64,000 bases of DNA from Nitrososphaerota archaeon (GCA_021325615.1 JAJPGU010000012.1:62001-126000); one strand, 5' to 3'; counted from the stretch's first letter, positions 51,820-60,575 are shown. Notes: generated by a model not told the origin, from the letters alone. Made by a program: numbers and translations.

Positions 51820-52905
51820 TTACGTAAGGACTTGCTCGGTATCTTTTTCCCCCTTTTCAATCAGTTTTCTTATGGTTTCCGACGAGAAATCAGCGTCCTC
51901 GAAGAGAAAGTGCACGTCCTCTTTTCGCTCTATTCTTGTTATCTTTCTTATCACGGCCCCTTGCTCAAACACAAGCCTCTGGTATTCTTTTTTTATCTCT
52001 TCAAGCTTTGATTTGCTCTTGTCGTCAAGGATACTGTTTTGTAATATGTCATACATCTTTTGCATGAGATCAATGTGATTCTCAGTTCTTTTTGACACCT
52101 CAATTGCCCACTGTGTCTTGTCTGCAAACATGATGTCCCGGGCTCGATGCCACGATTCCATCATGTTCTTTGGTAGATCATCTTGCTCGTGAGGAAAGAG
52201 ATCTGTCACAAAGACATTCTTGTCCTTTTTTGGTGAGGCGTCCATGACTGCAATTAATGGAGTGTTATTGAGTAATGCTCCATCCCAAAAGTATCTACCG
52301 TTTATTTCCGTCCATGCTATTCCGTAGAATGGATAGCCTATGCTTGCAAGTATGTTTTCTATCTGGATGTCGTGACGCCTGCTATCAAATACCACGCGTG
52401 TTCCTTTTTTTATGTCGGTCGAAGTCACAACAAGACGCGGTCTTCCAGATTCCTTTAACTTGCTAAAATCTACGAATTCTCCTAGTGTTTCTTTCAGTGG
52501 GGTAGTGTCATAGAGATACGGGTGATTAAATGAAGAGCCAAATAGCCATGGATTGAACCACATGGCGGTAAAAGCATTTGGGTTTCCATAAAAACTTGAA
52601 TATGCTGAAGACAACATGGACCTAAATTTCTGTGATGGAAATGATGGAATCGGCTTTTCGATTAGAGTAAGCCAGAAATCTTCGAGATCCTTTACCGGGC
52701 TATCATGCTTGCTTGCTGTAATTATTGATGCATTGATTGCACCAATCGATGTACCTGCCACGATATCAAATTTTATACTGCGTTTATGTAGCGCCTTGAA
52801 AACCCCGCACTCGTATGCGCCAAGCGACCCTCCTCCTTGTAACACAAGAACATTTTCAAGACGGGCATCGTCTTTTTTTGATGTAATGACATCCTGAGAT
52901 TTCAA
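51820..52905 (-). CDS. Patatin-like phospholipase
   Basis: 361 residues. Oxyanion GGGSLGAYE, nucleophile GTSIGAIN and the catalytic Asp in WDGALLNNTPL (DGA) make a complete Ser-Asp dyad. Acyl hydrolase acting on lipids, located in the cytoplasm as no signal or anchor is seen. That is odd for an archaeon with ether lipids; substrates could be fatty-acid esters or storage lipids. TTG start in a TTGA overlap (52902-52905) with the NDH-2 stop, so translationally coupled to it. C-terminal 80 residues are a charged coiled coil. Confidence 0.9.
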   Translation of the reverse strand: MKSQDVITSKKDDARLENVLVLQGGGSLGAYECGVFKALHKRSIKFDIVAGTSIGAINASIITASKHDSPVKDLEDFWLTLIEKPIPSFPSQKFRSMLSSAYSSFYGNPNAFTAMWFNPWLFGSSFNHPYLYDTTPLKETLGEFVDFSKLKESGRPRLVVTSTDIKKGTRVVFDSRRHDIQIENILASIGYPFYGIAWTEINGRYFWDGALLNNTPLIAVMDASPKKDKNVFVTDLFPHEQDDLPKNMMESWHRARDIMFADKTQWAIEVSKRTENHIDLMQKMYDILQNSILDDKSKSKLEEIKKEYQRLVFEQGAVIRKITRIERKEDVHFLFEDADFSSETIRKLIEKGEKDTEQVLT

Positions 52906-54302
52906 GTTGTCTCACTTTTAGTTTTAGATTCTGATGACACATTCACGTCGCCTGAAAAAGTCTTTGTTTGCGCCTCTTGGCCTTCCGTAAAGATTTTCAA
53001 TCTAGTAATGTCGGGTTTGAAGAATAAATCAATGAACCAATCTGCCAGTACTCGCAACTTCTTTTCAAAAGTAGGCAGGTGGCTGAGGTAGTAATATCTC
53101 CATATCATCCAGGCAAGCAGACCATGAGTCTTTATGCCAAATAATATTCCGACGCCCTTTCTTTTTCCTATCTGAGCCATTATTCCTCTTGATTTGTAAT
53201 TGAAATTAACCTTGTTTCCACCTCTTACTGCTGATATTAGATTATCTGCCACGACTTTTGCCTGCTCTACCGCGTTTTGGGCGGTAGGCGGGTATGGTCT
53301 TCCAGTATGCTTGTCAGTGATAGACGCGCAGTCCCCAAGTGCATACACGCCATTCATTCCATTGAGTTCAAGAAATTCATTGACCGAGATTCGCCCCCCT
53401 CTGTCATGTTCGCATTGCAACTCTTTGACAATCTTTTCTGGGGTCACACCTCCTGCCCATACTAACGTATGAGTCCCTATGGTGGTACCATCCTTTAGTT
53501 TCATATTTGATGGCGTTGCCGTACTGACTGGACTTTTCAGGATTATCTCTATTCCAGATTCTTTTAGCTTCTGGGTGGCAAATTTTGAAAGGTCATTGCT
53601 TACTTCAGGCAGTATCTCATCCATAGCATCAACAAGAATCACTCGAATATCTTTGATATTGATGTCATGATAAAAGTCCCTGACCGCATCTCTGACTAGC
53701 GCATTCAATTCGCCCACTGTCTCCACACCTGCAAATCCAGCACCGACAACAACAAAGGTCATTAGACTTTTTCTTAATTCCACATCTTGTTCAATACTGG
53801 CTTGCTCTAGCATGTCAATGACGTGATTACGCAGAACAATTGCATCACCAAGACTTTTCATGGTATGCGAGTATTTTTTGACATCTTCCATACCAAAGAA
53901 GTTAGTTTCTCCTCCAAGAGATATTACGAGATGGTCATAATCCAAGACATGGTCATGCCACTTTGTCTGGTCGTTTCCGCTGTCTATTACATTTGCTATT
54001 GTGATCTGCCTCTTTTGAAAATCGACCGATCTTATCGTCGCCTCGTAGAATCTTGCTCTTTTACAAAATGCCCTAATAGGCGTCACTATATGTCTGGTTT
54101 CTATCATACCTGAAGATACCTCTGGCAGCATTGGAGTGAATAGAAAGAAATTGTCCTTGCTTACTATGCTAACATCTACAGTGAAATCATTTTCAAACTT
54201 GCTCTCCAGTCTTCTCAAAACATTGATTCCGCCAAATCCTCCTCCTAAGATGACGATTTTTCTTCGATCCTTTACCTTAATGTTGCCTTGGCTGTCTTTC
54301 AT
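52902..54302 (-). CDS. Type II NADH:quinone oxidoreductase-like flavoprotein, island copy
   Basis: 466 residues, paralog of the core gene at 5941. GGGFGGIN (about 18-25) for FAD, VVVGAGFAGVE (about 178-188) for NADH, VYALGDCASI (about 315-324), and the same C-terminal WRYYYLSHLPTFEKK region. The extra copy would raise capacity to oxidise NADH made by malic enzyme, ALDH and ADH encoded around it. Coupled to patatin downstream by TTGA. Confidence 0.9.
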   Translation of the reverse strand: MKDSQGNIKVKDRRKIVILGGGFGGINVLRRLESKFENDFTVDVSIVSKDNFFLFTPMLPEVSSGMIETRHIVTPIRAFCKRARFYEATIRSVDFQKRQITIANVIDSGNDQTKWHDHVLDYDHLVISLGGETNFFGMEDVKKYSHTMKSLGDAIVLRNHVIDMLEQASIEQDVELRKSLMTFVVVGAGFAGVETVGELNALVRDAVRDFYHDINIKDIRVILVDAMDEILPEVSNDLSKFATQKLKESGIEIILKSPVSTATPSNMKLKDGTTIGTHTLVWAGGVTPEKIVKELQCEHDRGGRISVNEFLELNGMNGVYALGDCASITDKHTGRPYPPTAQNAVEQAKVVADNLISAVRGGNKVNFNYKSRGIMAQIGKRKGVGILFGIKTHGLLAWMIWRYYYLSHLPTFEKKLRVLADWFIDLFFKPDITRLKIFTEGQEAQTKTFSGDVNVSSESKTKSETT

Positions 54303-54447
54303 ACATGAGATCTCAAGTTTTAGCGGTTTAATAACTTGTGAGAATTTGGACGGATACTACATGATGAAAAAACAAAAAATTGCAAATTACTCAGATGCAA
54401 TAGAAAGAAGATAAAAAGTATAATAATGGTGATTCAGCTACAACGTC

Positions 54448-55833
54448 GTGGCAATTAAGACAATTAATCCTGCAACCGAGGAAGTTTTAGCCGAATATGA
54501 GAATATCACAAAGGAAGAACTGGAGAAAAAGACAAAGAGAGCGCAAACCACTTTTTTGGATTGGAAAAAGGACATCAAAAAAAGATCTGATTTCATTCAT
54601 ATTTTTGCCGATGTATTGAGAAAGAACAAACAACAATTGGCACTAGTTGCTACAAAAGAGATGGGAAAGGCAATCAAAGAGTCTCTATCTGAGGTTGAAA
54701 AGTGTGCATGGGTGATGGAGTTTTATGCTGACAACGGGGCGACATTTCTCCACGATGAGTCGATAAACACTGATGCAAGGAAGAGCTTTATTGCATTTGA
54801 ACCACTTGGCGTGATAGGAAGCATCATGCCATGGAATTTTCCATACTGGCAGGCCTTGAGGTTTGCTGCACCATCACTTATGGCTGGCAACGTAGTTGTG
54901 TTAAAACCAGCAAGTGCTACAATGCAGTGTGGGATTGAGATTGAGAATATGTTTCGTAAAGCAGGGATTCCAGACGGGGTATTTCAAACTGCAATTGCGG
55001 ACTCTACAATGGCAGAACAACTAATAGACTATGTTAACGCAGTGACGTTTACTGGAAGCAATGTGGCAGGCTCGAAGGTAGCCCAACGCGCTACCTCCAA
55101 AGTAAAAAAATGCGTCTTGGAGCTTGGAGGCAGCGATCCTTTCATCGTGTGCTCTGATGCAGATGTAGAAAAAGCAGCAAGCGGGGCTGTAAAGGGACGC
55201 TTTATCAACTGCGGTCAGAGCTGTATAGCATCAAAGAGGTTTTTTGTTACAAAAAATCTCGCAAAGGAATTTGTCGAAAAGTTTGTTCAAAAAACTGAAA
55301 AATTGGTTGTAGGTGACCCCACATTGGAATCTACAGACATCGGACCTCTGGTAAATTCAGCAGGTCTTGAAAAGATAGAGGATCTTGTAAAGGACGCTGT
55401 CGACAAGGGAGCGCAAATATTGGCCGGAGGAAAAAGAGTTGGAAGTAAGGGGTATTTTTTCAGCCCTACCATTCTTGGAAATGTGAGCCCCAAGATGCGT
55501 ATAGCACAAGAAGAGGCTTTTGGACCAGTAGCTCCCGTGACAGTTGTGCAAGATGAGGCAGAAGCAATACGTCTTGCAAACGAATCGCAATACGGACTTG
55601 GAGGGAGCATATGGACCCAGGATCTTGACAAGGCAGACAAGATATCAAGAATGATAGAATCGGGCATCATCACGGTGAACAATGTAGTCGTGTCTGACCC
55701 CCGAATACCATTTGGTGGAGTAAAGCAGAGCGGGTTTGGAAGGGAACTCTCTCGATATGGCATGCTAGAGTTTGTCAATATAAAATCAGTAAGATTCTAT
55801 GATCAGCTAGTAGTCAGTCACCATGTAGAATAA
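54448..55833 (+). CDS. Aldehyde dehydrogenase (succinate-semialdehyde type)
   Basis: 461 residues. Catalytic Cys in FINCGQSCIASKR, general base Glu in LELGGSDPFIV, PWNFPYWQALRFAAPSLMAGN, and FGPVAPV as the C-terminal signature. This length and sequence type is the short succinate-semialdehyde/lactaldehyde-like group; substrate cannot be fixed. GTG start at 54448. Divergent from NDH-2. With the downstream alcohol dehydrogenase it could oxidise alcohols to acids. Confidence 0.93.
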   Translation: MAIKTINPATEEVLAEYENITKEELEKKTKRAQTTFLDWKKDIKKRSDFIHIFADVLRKNKQQLALVATKEMGKAIKESLSEVEKCAWVMEFYADNGATFLHDESINTDARKSFIAFEPLGVIGSIMPWNFPYWQALRFAAPSLMAGNVVVLKPASATMQCGIEIENMFRKAGIPDGVFQTAIADSTMAEQLIDYVNAVTFTGSNVAGSKVAQRATSKVKKCVLELGGSDPFIVCSDADVEKAASGAVKGRFINCGQSCIASKRFFVTKNLAKEFVEKFVQKTEKLVVGDPTLESTDIGPLVNSAGLEKIEDLVKDAVDKGAQILAGGKRVGSKGYFFSPTILGNVSPKMRIAQEEAFGPVAPVTVVQDEAEAIRLANESQYGLGGSIWTQDLDKADKISRMIESGIITVNNVVVSDPRIPFGGVKQSGFGRELSRYGMLEFVNIKSVRFYDQLVVSHHVE

Positions 55834-56107
55834 ATTTCAAACATGATAACATTCTGGTGTTGAATGTTGATAGATTTCTCATAATTTTTAGCCATTCATT
55901 TTTTCACATGAAATAATCATACGTGTTTAGGTCGTGCCTGAAATTTGATGCTTCATGTCAAATTTTGTTCCCAAAATGGCACTTCACGTAAACACATACA
56001 AACTATTTTATCCCATATGGATTAATGCTCGCTTATTTTATTTCATACAAAAATGCACTAGTGCAATTAATTGTTACCCTTATATGGTATGATAATCAAC
56101 CAGTGAC
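55834..56107. other. ALDH-ADH intergenic region
   Basis: No coding frame. Contains the palindrome at 56054-56065 and the ADH TATA element (CTTATATGG at about 56080-56088), which is about 24 bp before the ADH ATG, so that mRNA is nearly leaderless. Confidence 0.45.
56054..56065. promoter_or_regulatory. 12-bp palindrome upstream of the ADH promoter
   Basis: TGCACTAGTGCA, perfectly self-complementary, 15 bp upstream of the TATA element. Candidate operator; short enough that chance cannot be excluded. Confidence 0.35.
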
Positions 56108-57160
56108 ATGGAAGCAGCAAGAATTGTCAGAGTAAAAGAACCATTAGAGATACAAACACTCGAGACCCCAAAGCCAAGAGGCTCGCAAGTTTTGATTAAA
56201 GTTCAATCGGCCGGTGTCTGCCACAGTGACATACATTTGTGGGAAGGTGGTTACGAGGGTCTGGCAGGTCAATTTATGAAGACTACTGACAGGGGCGTAA
56301 AATATCCACTCACTCCTGGTCATGAAGTGGCTGGAATAGTTGATTCCATGGGTGAGGATGTGGAGGGGTTTGTCAAAGATGAGAAAGTTCTTGTTTTCCC
56401 ATGGATAGGAGAGGGTCTCTGCCCCGCCTGCAGAATCGGAGAAGAAAATCTTTGTGACAAGCCAAGATCTTTGGGGGTATACCATGATGGTGGTTACGCT
56501 GAATACTTGCTTGTCCCAAGTTACAAATATCTTGTAAGACTTGGTGACATGGACACTGACACTGGAGCACCGTTGTCATGTGCTGCACTTACAGCCTATG
56601 GTGCCGTGAAAAACACGCACCTAAAACCTAACGATAATGTTGTTATTGTGGGGACAGGCGGCCTCGGTCTGATGGCAATCCAGCTTGCAAAAGCAGTGAC
56701 AGGAGCGAGAATAATTGCAATGGATATTGATGATGAAAAATTAAAAATCGCAAAACAAAATGGAGCAGATTTTACTGTAAATTCAAAAAATCAAGACGCG
56801 ACAAAATCCATAATGGAACTGACAGATAATCTTGGAGCTGACGCTGTCATAGATTTTGTCAATGCCAGCAAAACGGTCGAAACAGATATGCAAATACTTC
56901 GAAGAAGGGCAAGAGTCGTGCTTGTAGGACTCTTTGGAGGTGCATTACAACTAAACTTGGTATCAATGCCTACAAGAGCATACAAAATAATTGGTTCCTA
57001 TACAGGTTCGTTGACCGACATGATTGAACTAGTCTCCCTCACCAAAAGAGGAATAATCAAACCAGTAGTCTCAAATAGATTCAAGCTAAGTGAGGCAACA
57101 ACAGCACTGACAATGCTAAAAGAAGGCAAAATTACAGGAAGGGGAATAATCAACCCTTAA
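56108..57160 (+). CDS. Zinc-dependent alcohol dehydrogenase (medium-chain)
   Basis: 350 residues. Catalytic zinc ligands Cys38 (GVCHSD), His72-Glu73 (PGHEVAG) and Cys near 160; structural zinc by Glu102, Cys105, Cys108 and Cys116 (GEGLCPAC, ENLC), with Glu replacing the first Cys just as in Sulfolobus ADH. NAD-binding VGTGGLGLMAIQLA (about 180-193) with Asp after beta2 favouring NAD. Oxidises primary or secondary alcohols; works with the ALDH upstream. Confidence 0.94.
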   Translation: MEAARIVRVKEPLEIQTLETPKPRGSQVLIKVQSAGVCHSDIHLWEGGYEGLAGQFMKTTDRGVKYPLTPGHEVAGIVDSMGEDVEGFVKDEKVLVFPWIGEGLCPACRIGEENLCDKPRSLGVYHDGGYAEYLLVPSYKYLVRLGDMDTDTGAPLSCAALTAYGAVKNTHLKPNDNVVIVGTGGLGLMAIQLAKAVTGARIIAMDIDDEKLKIAKQNGADFTVNSKNQDATKSIMELTDNLGADAVIDFVNASKTVETDMQILRRRARVVLVGLFGGALQLNLVSMPTRAYKIIGSYTGSLTDMIELVSLTKRGIIKPVVSNRFKLSEATTALTMLKEGKITGRGIINP

Positions 57161-57180
57161 TTCCACTTTTTGATTTACTC

Positions 57181-57624
57181 ATGGATTATTTAGAACTCGT
57201 TATAGTTGGTATCCTTACCTGCATACTTGCAATCTCTTTATGGCAATTTTCAACAGTAAAAAAAGAGATGCGCATTCAGACTGAGCAGCAGATCTATGCA
57301 AGGATAATCGAGGCAAGACTTAACCTTGAAAAGACTGAAACTTTTACAAAAATGGCAAAAGAAAGCCCCGTGTTTGCCGAACGTTTTTCTTTAGTAGATA
57401 ATACTGACGAGTATTATACGGCCGTGGCGTTTCTTGATTTGTTTGAATTTCTGTACCTCATGAATAAAGCAAAAACGATAGAAATTAGCATATGGTTGCG
57501 ATGGCAAGAACTAACAAAAACAATGATGACTATACCTAAATTTAAGAAAGTTTGGGAAAAAACAAAACAGGCACACATGAAAGACTTTGTTGATTTTCTT
57601 GACTCTACAACAAGAGAAAGATGA
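57181..57624 (+). CDS. N-terminally membrane-anchored helical protein
   Basis: 147 residues: one transmembrane helix (about 5-24, LVIVGILTCILAISLWQF), then a cytoplasmic, almost entirely helical region with repeated Lys/Glu (YARIIEARLNLEKTETFTKM, FLDLFEFLYLMNKAKTIEI). Architecture resembles DUF4760-like proteins; no catalytic motif. Starts 20 bp after the ADH stop and may be cotranscribed. Confidence 0.68.
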   Translation: MDYLELVIVGILTCILAISLWQFSTVKKEMRIQTEQQIYARIIEARLNLEKTETFTKMAKESPVFAERFSLVDNTDEYYTAVAFLDLFEFLYLMNKAKTIEISIWLRWQELTKTMMTIPKFKKVWEKTKQAHMKDFVDFLDSTTRER

Positions 57625-57658
57625 ATAATGGAAATCATGGTGTTTATTTATACAAAAT

Positions 57659-57841
57659 ATGCGTCAAGCCAAATTATTGACTATCATAGATCTCATTGAA
57701 GAAGAAATTAAGATACTTGTAGCAATATTGCAGTTTTCTATTACCGCATGCCCATTAGATAGTGTCAGCCAAGATGTTGAGATTGATTCTGAAAAGCTTG
57801 AAAGGTTGATCTCAAAATTACAAAAAGAGTCAGAACCCTAA
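57659..57841 (+). CDS. 60-residue helical protein
   Basis: Two predicted helices (LLTIIDLIEEEIKILVAIL and DSEKLERLISKLQKE) with a central Cys. The ATG is 34 bp after the preceding gene and no promoter is obvious, so likely in that operon. No family is recognised; coding potential is modest. Confidence 0.42.
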   Translation: MRQAKLLTIIDLIEEEIKILVAILQFSITACPLDSVSQDVEIDSEKLERLISKLQKESEP

Positions 57842-57856
57842 GATCACGCGACATCA

Positions 57857-57949
57857 TCACGTGACTGACTTCCTATTACTTTGTTCATATCTACTTTCGT
57901 ATTGCCTTTTTCTCTCGTAGTGTTTGAGTTTTTTCAGATGATCATTCAA
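57857..57949 (-). CDS. 30-residue charged peptide in a TTGA overlap
   Basis: TTG at 57949 overlaps the CDGSH stop as TTGA (57946-57949). The frame reads MNDHLKKLKHYERKRQ... for 30 residues, strongly Lys/Arg/Glu-rich and helical. The same overlap type is used by clear genes in the island, which is the main support. May be a chance frame. Confidence 0.3.
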   Translation of the reverse strand: MNDHLKKLKHYERKRQYESRYEQSNRKSVT

Positions 57950-58170
57950 CTGAAATTCTTGTATGTTTCATCTGACTGTTTGATTTCTATGCCGTTCCCT
58001 TCTTTGGTATACATGTAAAGTCTACCTGCTTCTTCTCCAGATGTTTTTTTGTGTGAGCCATCGCAATATGGTTGATTTTTGCTCAAACCGCACATGCAGA
58101 TCCACTTGGATTCATTTCCTACTTTGATCTCCATTGGTCCAGTAGCATCTTTTCTTACTAATCTTGCCAT
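57946..58170 (-). CDS. CDGSH iron-sulfur domain protein
   Basis: 74 residues with one complete CDGSH motif: Cys25-x-Cys27-x2-Ser30-x3-Pro34-x-Cys36-Asp-Gly-Ser-His40. Binds a redox- and pH-labile [2Fe-2S] cluster by three Cys and one His; such small single-motif proteins act in electron transfer or cluster donation. No membrane anchor. Fits the oxidative-stress cargo of the element. Confidence 0.95.
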   Translation of the reverse strand: MARLVRKDATGPMEIKVGNESKWICMCGLSKNQPYCDGSHKKTSGEEAGRLYMYTKEGNGIEIKQSDETYKNFS

Positions 58171-58306
58171 TTCTATGACTTTGCAATATAAGCAACTTGG
58201 ATAAAAATTGAATGATGATTCTTAGAAGTTATTACAATCCTATTTCTATCATGTGGTGCTTAAATACAAATTTAACAATGAAGTTCTGTCCGATTGTAGA
58301 AGGAGG

Positions 58307-59950
58307 CTAGGAATTTTTTCCTAGTCTTTCTTTTTTTATTACCTTTGGTATGAATTGTTTTATCCTATCTTCTAATTCTCTTGCATGCCACTGGATATCA
58401 TTACGCTTTTTTAGAATAAAAAATCCGGTAACTGGTCCAGCAATTACTAGCATCAGATATGTGAAATCTTGCCTGTAGACTGCAGTTACAAAGAGATTGT
58501 CTTTTGCAACAAAACTTGTGTCGTTTGTCTTGGAATCAAATGGGAGATCGTTTCCTTCCCAGTGGTCAAAGACTTGGCGTACAAGAAATGAGAGCTGCCA
58601 TTTGTCTGGCGCATGCAGTGTTACTATTGTGCCATATGGATATTGCCCACCTCCGTCTGCGTTTGTTGCATTGATCTGTATCATGTGGTAATAGTTTGCT
58701 TGGATCCTTGAATCATCTGCAAGAAATAGATCTATCTTTCCGCTTGTGAACTTTTGGCCAGAAATGTCCACGTAATCTAGAGCATAGTTTTTGCCGGTCT
58801 CGTTAAACTGTAGAGGTACCTCGATGTGTGCAAGCCCTGCGTTTGCTGTCTGGTCAAATGGAATGCTTCCACTAAGGGTTTGGTTGTGAATTGATATGAT
58901 AGGTATAACATAAAGATCTGAACCGTAATTTCCTGTAGCTGAAAATGTGATCTCGATTATCTTTTTTGCAATGAAGTGAAGCGTATCAGTTATTGGCCTA
59001 AAACCATCCTTGTTTGCAAATATCGTAACATCAAACTCTCCTTCCCTGCTAGGCAATACAGAATATTGACTTGGTCCTTGCTGCGTTACTTGAAACGGAG
59101 ACTGGAAGCTGTAACTTGCATTCTCGATATCCGATGTGATACCAAACAGATTTTGTTTTCCTACCTTGACTACAGTATTGTTTGCATCGATGGTAACATG
59201 CATTGTATTGTAAAATGATTCGACTGGTTCCATTACAACTCCGTTTGGCGATAACATTGCTATGGTTTCATTGCCCTCGGTCGATATGGTCAGATACTTG
59301 CCTGAGGGCTCAAGTATCACACCTCCAACAGCTGACAGCTCTTCTGCCGTATCAAGTTGTAGCGGCACCCCAAATGAATTGGTCTTGTATACCACAAATG
59401 GAAATTTCTCACCAACATGTACTTTTGATGGAAGGTCAAACTCTACACTTGTTGCGGTATCCTCAGGAATGAAAGAAGAACTAGTTGGAGGAAGACCTGC
59501 AATGGATGCCGATATCTCTGTCTTCTGAGATATATCTCCTGAAAGGATAAGATTGGTTGAGTCAAACTGGACTTTGCCTGGAATGTCCTTTATTGTACTC
59601 TTGATTGTAACGTCGGGAGGTTCTGCAAATACAGTTGATGGTTCCACCATTGCACCGGAACCATCATAGATGTACATTATTCCAATATCCTGTGCAATTC
59701 CAGATCTTGCCGGCAGAGGCGTTATTCCAATGTGATATGAATCGTGGCATCTTGGCATGATACTAATCTGCGCGGATCCTTGTATCTTACCTGGTCCTGA
59801 TGCGGTAACGGTGTAATTTCCCATCCCGCCTGCGCCAATATCAAACTGGACCGAGCTTGCAAGGCCATCGTCCTGGTTTGTCCCTGGAATGTGCTCTGGA
59901 ACCATCTCTAGTTCCTTTGGATACTTGAGGTCCAAGCTATCCGATGACAC
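58307..59950 (-). CDS. Extracellular multi-domain protein with C-terminal anchor, N-terminus missing
   Basis: 547 residues of beta-rich domains with many N-x-S/T sites, a C-terminal transmembrane helix (about 500-520, YLMLVIAGPVTGFFIL) and a basic cytoplasmic tail, so the body should lie outside the cell. Yet there is no signal peptide: the frame starts abruptly with GTG 59950, an in-frame TAA lies about 20 bp upstream, and the right attachment site is only 98 bp away. It is therefore probably the 3' remainder of a longer gene cut by the element boundary. The stop codon lies in a hairpin CTAGGAA-TTTT-TTCCTAG (58307-58324). Confidence 0.7.
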   Translation of the reverse strand: MSSDSLDLKYPKELEMVPEHIPGTNQDDGLASSVQFDIGAGGMGNYTVTASGPGKIQGSAQISIMPRCHDSYHIGITPLPARSGIAQDIGIMYIYDGSGAMVEPSTVFAEPPDVTIKSTIKDIPGKVQFDSTNLILSGDISQKTEISASIAGLPPTSSSFIPEDTATSVEFDLPSKVHVGEKFPFVVYKTNSFGVPLQLDTAEELSAVGGVILEPSGKYLTISTEGNETIAMLSPNGVVMEPVESFYNTMHVTIDANNTVVKVGKQNLFGITSDIENASYSFQSPFQVTQQGPSQYSVLPSREGEFDVTIFANKDGFRPITDTLHFIAKKIIEITFSATGNYGSDLYVIPIISIHNQTLSGSIPFDQTANAGLAHIEVPLQFNETGKNYALDYVDISGQKFTSGKIDLFLADDSRIQANYYHMIQINATNADGGGQYPYGTIVTLHAPDKWQLSFLVRQVFDHWEGNDLPFDSKTNDTSFVAKDNLFVTAVYRQDFTYLMLVIAGPVTGFFILKKRNDIQWHARELEDRIKQFIPKVIKKERLGKNS

Positions 59951-60047
59951 TCCAACAATGGAACCGTCTTACCAAAGACTTACATTCTACAATGTGATAT
60001 GGGGATCAGAGCCAAACAAATCCCAGAAACGTACCGCTATCGGCACG

Positions 60048-60080
60048 GATTCCTTCCGATCCATGGATTTTTTATTTTTG
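60048..60080. repeat. attR copy 1 (tRNA-Val 3' end plus T-rich flank)
   Basis: GATTCCTTCCGATCCAT followed by GGATTTTTTATTTTTG. Shares the exact 13-mer CCTTCCGATCCAT with the tRNA (60052-60064) and matches 27 of 33 bases with copy 2 at 60576-60608. Confidence 0.78.
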
Positions 60081-60088
60081 TTGCGAAA

Positions 60089-60304
60089 TCAGGCTTTCTT
60101 CAAAAACTCTTCTCTATTAATTCCACAATCTCTAAGAATTACGCCCAGTAGACCCACCCTAATTTCTTTCATGGGGACGGTAACGTAGGTTGATCCATTT
60201 GTTAATGTTACATGGCTACCTTTTTGTCTTATTGCAATAAACCCAAATTTGTTACAAAGAATCTTGACCAGATCTTTTCCTTCTATTGGCCTAAATTTGT
60301 TCAA
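60089..60304 (-). CDS. hicA: HicA-family mRNA interferase toxin
   Basis: 71 residues. The dsRBD-like HicA fold is clear: PIEGKDLVKILCNKFGFIAIRQKGSHVTL, with the catalytic His in KGSHV, then VTVPMKEIRVGLLGVILRDCGI. Cleaves mRNA unless bound by HicB. TTG start overlapping the HicB stop (TTGA, 60301-60304), so antitoxin and toxin are coupled. Lies between the two right-hand att copies. Confidence 0.92.
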   Translation of the reverse strand: MNKFRPIEGKDLVKILCNKFGFIAIRQKGSHVTLTNGSTYVTVPMKEIRVGLLGVILRDCGINREEFLKKA

Positions 60305-60495
60305 ATTGTAATTGCTTCTGTGGCCTTTTCTTTGAGTACTGACAGGTGAAGATTAAGTGCCTTTAGGTAATTTTTCTTGGCATCCTTCATGTTTTTGCCA
60401 TTGCTATACACTCCTAATGCAGAACATGCTATGGAATAAGAGCCATCATCCTCTTTGATTACCCTAGCTTTGACATCTTTTACCTTGACAGACAT
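60301..60495 (-). CDS. hicB: HicB-family antitoxin
   Basis: 64 residues with the degraded RNase H-like HicB fold (ARVIKEDDGSYSIACSALGVYSNGKNMKDA, then KKNYLKALNLHLSVL). No C-terminal HTH/RHH extension, so DNA binding would need another partner. First gene of the pair, upstream of hicA. Confidence 0.9.
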   Translation of the reverse strand: MSVKVKDVKARVIKEDDGSYSIACSALGVYSNGKNMKDAKKNYLKALNLHLSVLKEKATEAITI

Positions 60496-60575
60496 GTATT
60501 GTTCAATAACATTGTTAATTATTTAAGTTTCGATTCATGGCGTACTGGATCCTAAACTAGAATGCCACAGTATCT

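Larger units (their letters stand above)
30363..60064. mobile_element. Integrative element inserted at tRNA-Val, about 29.7 kb
   Basis: Bounded on the left by the tRNA-Val 3' end and on the right by an exact 13-bp copy of its last bases (CCTTCCGATCCAT, 30363-30375 and 60052-60064). An intact tyrosine integrase starts 41 bp inside the left end, i.e. the type in which the integrase gene is not split by the attachment site. Contents include a DNA-translocation ATPase, toxin-antitoxin genes, many small DNA- or zinc-binding proteins, and redox/stress cargo. The sequence is mostly more AT-rich than the flanks. Genes for replication or a relaxase are not recognised. Confidence 0.85.
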
